Below, piece by piece: positions 61,395 through 64,000 of a stretch of 64,000 nucleotides of DNA. Source of the DNA: Peptostreptococcaceae bacterium pGA-8 (lineage in GTDB: Bacteria > Bacillota > Clostridia > Peptostreptococcales > Anaerovoracaceae); the NCBI GenBank assembly GCA_900112915.1, contig FONK01000003.1:1-64000 (forward strand), in the 5' to 3' direction. The translations under genes were made by a program, and so were the position numbers. Under the pieces are notes generated by a model. That model was not told where the DNA came from and made no database searches. It saw only the letters and a list, made by a program, of their open reading frames with translations. Within the stretch, counting starts at the first letter, position 1; each line of letters opens with the position of its first letter.

Positions 61395-64000
61395 ATGGAA
61401 AACAACATTATAATTAAAGGGGCAAGAGAAAACAACTTAAAGGGCATAGATGTGACAATTCCCAGAGATAAGATGGTGGTTCTTACCGGTCTGTCCGGTT
61501 CAGGAAAATCATCATTAGCTTTTGATACTATCTATGCAGAGGGTCAGCGAAGATATGTAGAGAGCCTTTCCGCCTACGCAAGGCAATTCCTTGGGCAGAT
61601 GGACAAGCCCAATGTTGAGCAAATTGACGGACTTTCCCCGGCAATATCAATAGACCAAAAAACTACAAGTAAAAACCCAAGGTCTACAGTGGGAACAGTG
61701 ACTGAGATACATGACTATTTAAGACTTCTATATGCAAGAATAGGCAAGCCTCATTGCCCAATCTGTGGAAAAGAGATTTCAAGTCAGACTGTGGATCAAA
61801 TTGTAGATGCGATTATGGAGACGGGAGAGGGTGCAAGAATTATGATTCTGGCGCCTGTAATAAGAGATAGAAAAGGCGAGCATGAGAAGCTTCTTGAAAG
61901 AATCAGGAAGGAAGGCTTTACCAGGGTCAATGTTGACGGCGAGATTAAAATTCTTGGAGAGGATGAAATCAAGCTGAAAAAGACCTTCAAGCATACTATT
62001 GAAATTGTCGTAGACAGAATAATTGTGAAAAAGGGGCAGGAAGGCAGAATTGCAGAGGCGGTTGAAATGGCCATCAGTCATGGAGACGGTCTTGTAGTGT
62101 GTCAAACCGTCGCATCGGATGATAATTCGGACGCAATCAGAAAAACCTTTTCCACCAAGTTTTCCTGTCCTGACCATGGGGTCAGCATCGAAGAGCTGGA
62201 GCCGAGGATGTTTTCCTTCAACAGCCCATTTGGAGCATGTGAAGAGTGCAACGGGCTGGGGTTCACACAGAAAATAGACCCAGGCTTAATTGTTGACCTG
62301 GAAAAGACAATTCCCAACGGAGCTTTGAGCAAAATTTTTGCTTCTATGGAATTTTCCGGATACTATAGACAGGTTATCGATGTCCTTGCCCGTGAGCATG
62401 GGGTGGATATAAATAAACCTCTGGGAACATTGCCGCAGGCCTTCATAGATGAAGTGATGTATGGCACAGGTGACAGAAAGCTTAAATATACCTATGTAAG
62501 CAAGACCTCCGGAAGAACCTCCAATATGAATCATACCTTTGAAGGGGTAATAAACAATGTAGAAAGGCGATATAGAGAAACCAATTCTGACTTCATGAAG
62601 GAAAAAATTCAAAAGTATATGGCAACCAAACCATGTACATCCTGTGGAGGCAGGCGTCTAAAGCCTGAAGTTTTAGCAGTTACAGTAGGGGGCAAGAATA
62701 TATCGGAAGTAAGCGATATGTCCATAACCGAGGCATACGACTTTTTTGCTCAGCTGAAGCTATCGGAGAAGGAAGCTATCATTGGTGAGCAAATCCTCAA
62801 AGAAATACGAGAGAGGCTGAAGTTCCTCTTGAATGTGGGCTTGGAATATCTGACTCTGTCGAGAAGCTCAGGGACCTTAAGCGGTGGTGAATCGCAGCGA
62901 ATACGGCTGGCAACACAGATTGGTTCAGGACTCATGGGTGTTTTGTACATTTTAGATGAGCCCAGCATCGGACTCCATCAAAAGGATAATGAAAAACTGC
63001 TTTTAACCCTTAGAAGGCTTACGGATATGGGCAATACTCTTTTGATAGTTGAGCATGATGAAGATACGATGTATGCAGCTGATCAAATAATTGATATTGG
63101 CCCCGGTGCAGGAGTTCACGGCGGAGAACTGGTGGCTCAAGGTACAGTGGAGGAAATTAAGAAGAACAAAAAATCCATAACGGGACAGTATTTATCCGGA
63201 AGAAAGCAGATTAAGGTTCCTGCGGAGAGACGAAAGGGCAATGGAGAATTCATAAAAATTGTCGGCGCCCGGGAGAATAATCTGAATAATATAGATGTAG
63301 AAATCCCTCTTGGTGAGTTGGTTTGTGTTACAGGGGTTTCAGGTTCCGGCAAGAGCAGCCTGATTAACGAGATTTTGTACAAAGGAGCTGCAGCTGAGAC
63401 CAATGGGCTTAAGGAGCCGGTAGGACGTCATAAGGCGATTTTAGGCCTTGAGAACATTGATAAGGTGATAGATATCAACCAGTCACCTATAGGAAGGACT
63501 CCAAGATCCAACCCGGCCACATATACGGGCATGTTCACCCATATTAGAGACCTCTTTGCAGCATTGCCGGAGGCTAAGCTCAGGGGCTATGAAAAGGGGA
63601 GGTTCAGCTTCAATGTTAAGGGCGGCAGGTGTGAAGCCTGCAGTGGTGACGGAATTATAAAGATTGAGATGCACTTCCTGTCGGATGTATATGTACCTTG
63701 TGAGGTGTGCAAGGGGAAAAGGTATAATAGGGAAACTCTGGAGATTAAATACAAAGGAAAGAATATTTTCCAGGTACTTGATATGACTGTTTCTGAAGCC
63801 TTGGAATTTTTCAAAAACATTCCTTCTTTGACACGACATCTGGAAACCTTGGAAAATGTAGGTCTTGGATATATTAAGCTGGGACAGCCTTCACCGCAGC
63901 TATCAGGAGGAGAGGCTCAGAGAGTAAAGCTGGCGGCGGAACTGTCTAAACGCAGCACAGGCAAAACGCTGTATATTTTAGATGAACCGACTACAGGGCT
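61395..64000 (+). CDS. uvrA: UvrA, excinuclease ABC subunit A (partial)
   Basis: The only fitting start is ATG 61395, since the frame is closed just upstream; it has no strong ribosome site and may rely on coupling to uvrB. The 868 visible codons run off the right end of the window. The protein has the first ATPase with [20 protein letters not shown], a zinc module starting CPICG, the signature [19 protein letters not shown], a second ATPase with [10 protein letters not shown] and a second CEAC/CEVC zinc finger, and stops just after ILDEPTTGL. It finds DNA damage as a dimer and loads UvrB. Confidence 0.95.
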   Translation, partial: MENNIIIKGARENNLKGIDVTIPRDKMVVLTGLSGSGKSSLAFDTIYAEGQRRYVESLSAYARQFLGQMDKPNVEQIDGLSPAISIDQKTTSKNPRSTVGTVTEIHDYLRLLYARIGKPHCPICGKEISSQTVDQIVDAIMETGEGARIMILAPVIRDRKGEHEKLLERIRKEGFTRVNVDGEIKILGEDEIKLKKTFKHTIEIVVDRIIVKKGQEGRIAEAVEMAISHGDGLVVCQTVASDDNSDAIRKTFSTKFSCPDHGVSIEELEPRMFSFNSPFGACEECNGLGFTQKIDPGLIVDLEKTIPNGALSKIFASMEFSGYYRQVIDVLAREHGVDINKPLGTLPQAFIDEVMYGTGDRKLKYTYVSKTSGRTSNMNHTFEGVINNVERRYRETNSDFMKEKIQKYMATKPCTSCGGRRLKPEVLAVTVGGKNISEVSDMSITEAYDFFAQLKLSEKEAIIGEQILKEIRERLKFLLNVGLEYLTLSRSSGTLSGGESQRIRLATQIGSGLMGVLYILDEPSIGLHQKDNEKLLLTLRRLTDMGNTLLIVEHDEDTMYAADQIIDIGPGAGVHGGELVAQGTVEEIKKNKKSITGQYLSGRKQIKVPAERRKGNGEFIKIVGARENNLNNIDVEIPLGELVCVTGVSGSGKSSLINEILYKGAAAETNGLKEPVGRHKAILGLENIDKVIDINQSPIGRTPRSNPATYTGMFTHIRDLFAALPEAKLRGYEKGRFSFNVKGGRCEACSGDGIIKIEMHFLSDVYVPCEVCKGKRYNRETLEIKYKGKNIFQVLDMTVSEALEFFKNIPSLTRHLETLENVGLGYIKLGQPSPQLSGGEAQRVKLAAELSKRSTGKTLYILDEPTTG

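Noticed and set aside
1-64000. CRISPR arrays and insertion sequences
   Set aside because: No regularly spaced repeats of 25-40 bases and no transposase gene were found; the only repeats are the leader pair and the short tandem near 37.7 kb.

Overview
The window is a piece of a low-to-moderate GC, Gram-positive, anaerobic-type bacterial chromosome, most probably Clostridia. Signs are strong AGGAGG-type ribosome sites, the SRP RNA-dnaX-ybaB-recR cluster, a large clostridial-type glutamine synthetase, UPF0182, DUF5692 and two NSS transporters. A family such as Anaerovoracaceae/Peptostreptococcales is a guess; no 16S rRNA or species marker is present.

Region 1 (1 to about 22,650) is the right-hand part of a temperate siphophage. 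The integrase, repressor and most replication genes lie left of the window. Early genes run from 1 to about 6.6 kb: a PcfJ-like protein, a DUF3102 protein, many small unknowns, a DUF4406 protein, an XF1762-type acetyltransferase-like protein, an HUH/rolling-circle Rep-like protein and an ArpU/DUF1492-type late regulator. The packaging and head module (6.7-13.0 kb) has HNH, portal, MuF minor head protein with a C-terminal nuclease-like domain, a small putative immunity protein, large terminase, scaffold and major capsid. The order is unusual because the large terminase follows the portal and MuF genes. Connector, tail tube, gpG/gpGT with a canonical A AAA AAC frameshift site, tape measure, Dit, tail endopeptidase-like, baseplate and fibre genes follow (13.0-21.0 kb). 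Lysis genes close the phage: an XhlA-like protein, an r1t-type holin and an amidase endolysin with three CW_7 repeats. The phage ends in a UUCG terminator, a truncated HTH gene fragment and two more hairpins.

Region 2 (22.8-37.8 kb) is host chromosome: a staphylococcal-type nuclease (minus strand), a small membrane protein, a zinc-ribbon acidic membrane protein, UPF0182, glutamine synthetase, seryl-tRNA synthetase, two tandem ABC ATPase-permease fusions and an AEC transporter.

Region 3 (37.8-50.4 kb) holds PutP and a TetR regulator (minus strand), an Orn/Lys/Arg decarboxylase-type enzyme, the SRP RNA with a perfect consensus promoter, dnaX-ybaB-recR, and then a self-contained operon of a GntR/FadR regulator, a DUF5692 membrane protein, HypB, a large Fe-S/FAD oxidoreductase and HypA. 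This operon has an almost ideal promoter with a palindromic operator at the start site, and no hydrogenase subunits nearby.

Region 4 (50.4-64 kb) holds a YitT protein (minus strand), two NSS-family Na+ symporters each with its own promoter, an Eis-like acetyltransferase and HAD-IIA phosphatase (minus strand), a Nim-like flavoprotein, a rhodanese, a CoA-disulfide reductase-rhodanese fusion, uvrB and the start of uvrA, which runs off the window.

The strongest candidates for something new are the MuF-linked toxin/immunity pair, the possible frameshift that extends the portal, the HUH Rep-like gene with hairpins in front of it, a 26-bp perfect palindrome inside the DUF3102 gene, and the GntR-DUF5692-HypB-oxidoreductase-HypA operon.
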